From Paracoccaceae bacterium (GTDB lineage: Bacteria > Pseudomonadota > Alphaproteobacteria > Rhodobacterales > Rhodobacteraceae), in contig WFPZ01000159.1 in NCBI GenBank assembly GCA_015487335.1, forward strand, positions 1 to 15,248: 15,248 nucleotides of DNA, read 5' to 3'. The position numbers were made by a program, and so were the translations under genes. Shown one piece after another: positions 14,785 through 15,248 of this stretch; positions within the stretch are counted from its first letter, which is position 1, and every line of letters begins with the position of its first letter. The notes beneath the pieces are model-generated. The model was not told the DNA's origin, did not search any database, and saw only the letters and a program-made list of their open reading frames with translations.

Positions 14785-15248
14785 TTACAGCGGCTCGATG
14801 TCCCCTTCCGCGCGCGCGGCGTGAAAGGCGGCCTCGAATTCCGCCAACCTCCCCCTGGATATGGCCTCGCGCAGGCCCGCCATCAAGTCCTGATAATATT
14901 GAAGGTTGTGCCAGCTGAGCAGCATCCCCGAGATCATCTCTCCGGCCCGGAACACATGGTGGAGATAGGCGCGCGAGTAGCCGCGGCAGGCGGGGCAGGC
15001 GCACTCTTCGTCCAGCGGGCGCGGGTCGTCGCGGTGGCGGGCGTTCTTGAGGTTGACCACCCCGCGGCGGGTGAAGGCCTGGCCGGTCCGCCCCGAGCGG
15101 GTGGGCAGCACGCAGTCGAACATGTCCACGCCGCGCTTCACCGCGCCGACGATGTCATCGGGCTTGCCCACCCCCATCAGGTAGCGCGGGCGGTCTGCGG
15201 GCAGCATGTCGGGGGCGAAATCGAGGGTGGCGAACATCGCCGCCTGCC
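14785..15248 (-). CDS. tgt: Queuine/preQ1 tRNA-ribosyltransferase (Tgt), C-terminal part
   Basis: Only the last 150 or so residues are in the window; the 5' part lies beyond the right edge. Tgt exchanges guanine-34 for preQ1 in tRNAs with GUN anticodons, including tRNA-Asp(GTC), two genes for which occur in this window. The visible part matches the family closely: RYLMGVGKPDDIVGAVKRGVDMFDCVLPTRSGR, where the Asp of MFDCV is the known nucleophile. The zinc site is CACPACRGYSRAYLHH, with three Cys and one His. The LSWHNLQYYQDLM segment near the end is also typical. The reading frame is open to the window edge (QAA before MFATLDF), so the ATG at 15237 is internal and not the start. Confidence 0.95.
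   Translation of the reverse strand, partial: QAAMFATLDFAPDMLPADRPRYLMGVGKPDDIVGAVKRGVDMFDCVLPTRSGRTGQAFTRRGVVNLKNARHRDDPRPLDEECACPACRGYSRAYLHHVFRAGEMISGMLLSWHNLQYYQDLMAGLREAISRGRLAEFEAAFHAARAEGDIEPL

Noticed and set aside
12156..14918. A 920-codon open frame on the plus strand opposite lon
   Set aside because: It is the antisense shadow of lon caused by high GC at third codon positions. The product is His/Leu/Gln-rich with no family likeness, and it also crosses intergenic DNA.

Overview
The window reads as a high-GC chromosomal segment of an alphaproteobacterium, most likely a member of the Rhodobacterales. The clues are a ChpT-type histidine phosphotransferase (CckA-ChpT-CtrA relay), an OlsB/OlsA ornithine-lipid pair, an alphaproteobacterial-type heme A synthase (CtaA/COX15), a DUF3553 protein, an HU-like protein with an Ala/Lys-rich leader next to lon, and the lon-tgt neighbourhood. 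This is an inference from gene content and not a database match.

Layout from left to right. A cytochrome-like membrane protein (122-847, minus) and a PaaI-type thioesterase (926-1363, minus) lie divergent from an ECHDC3-type crotonase-fold protein (1423-2208, plus). A perfect 19-bp inverted repeat separates the crotonase gene from a convergent minus-strand operon: trmJ-like RNA methyltransferase, ctaA, and an M32 carboxypeptidase, the last two overlapping by 4 nt. Divergent from trmJ is a ThiE-like protein with a degenerate active site (5901-6521, plus). Its 3' end overlaps olsA tail to tail by 37 bp. olsB and olsA form a tight operon on the minus strand (8142 to 6485). DUF3553 (minus) and chpT (plus) are divergent, and chpT is convergent with proA (minus).

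Upstream of proA is a decayed IS630-family transposase 3' fragment ending exactly at a tRNA gene. Then come four minus-strand tRNA genes: two identical tRNA-Asp(GTC) and two related tRNA-Val (TAC and CAC). Next are a gene for an HU-like DNA-binding protein, lon with a UUCG-capped terminator, and the 3' part of tgt running off the right edge.

Functionally this is mostly housekeeping: heme A for cytochrome oxidase, tRNA modification (TrmJ-like, Tgt), tRNA supply, proline synthesis, membrane ornithine lipids, proteolysis (Lon, M32) and the CtrA phosphorelay. I found no phage, CRISPR, toxin-antitoxin or defence locus, and I do not think the window holds a new multi-gene system. The best leads are two paralogues that keep a fold but lose its textbook catalytic residues (the crotonase and the ThiE-like protein), the antisense-running promoter in front of chpT, a 9-bp helix that would enclose one precursor tRNA-Asp, and the IS630 scar at the proA/tRNA junction. 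Promoters were judged by eye against sigma-70-like consensus and are tentative.
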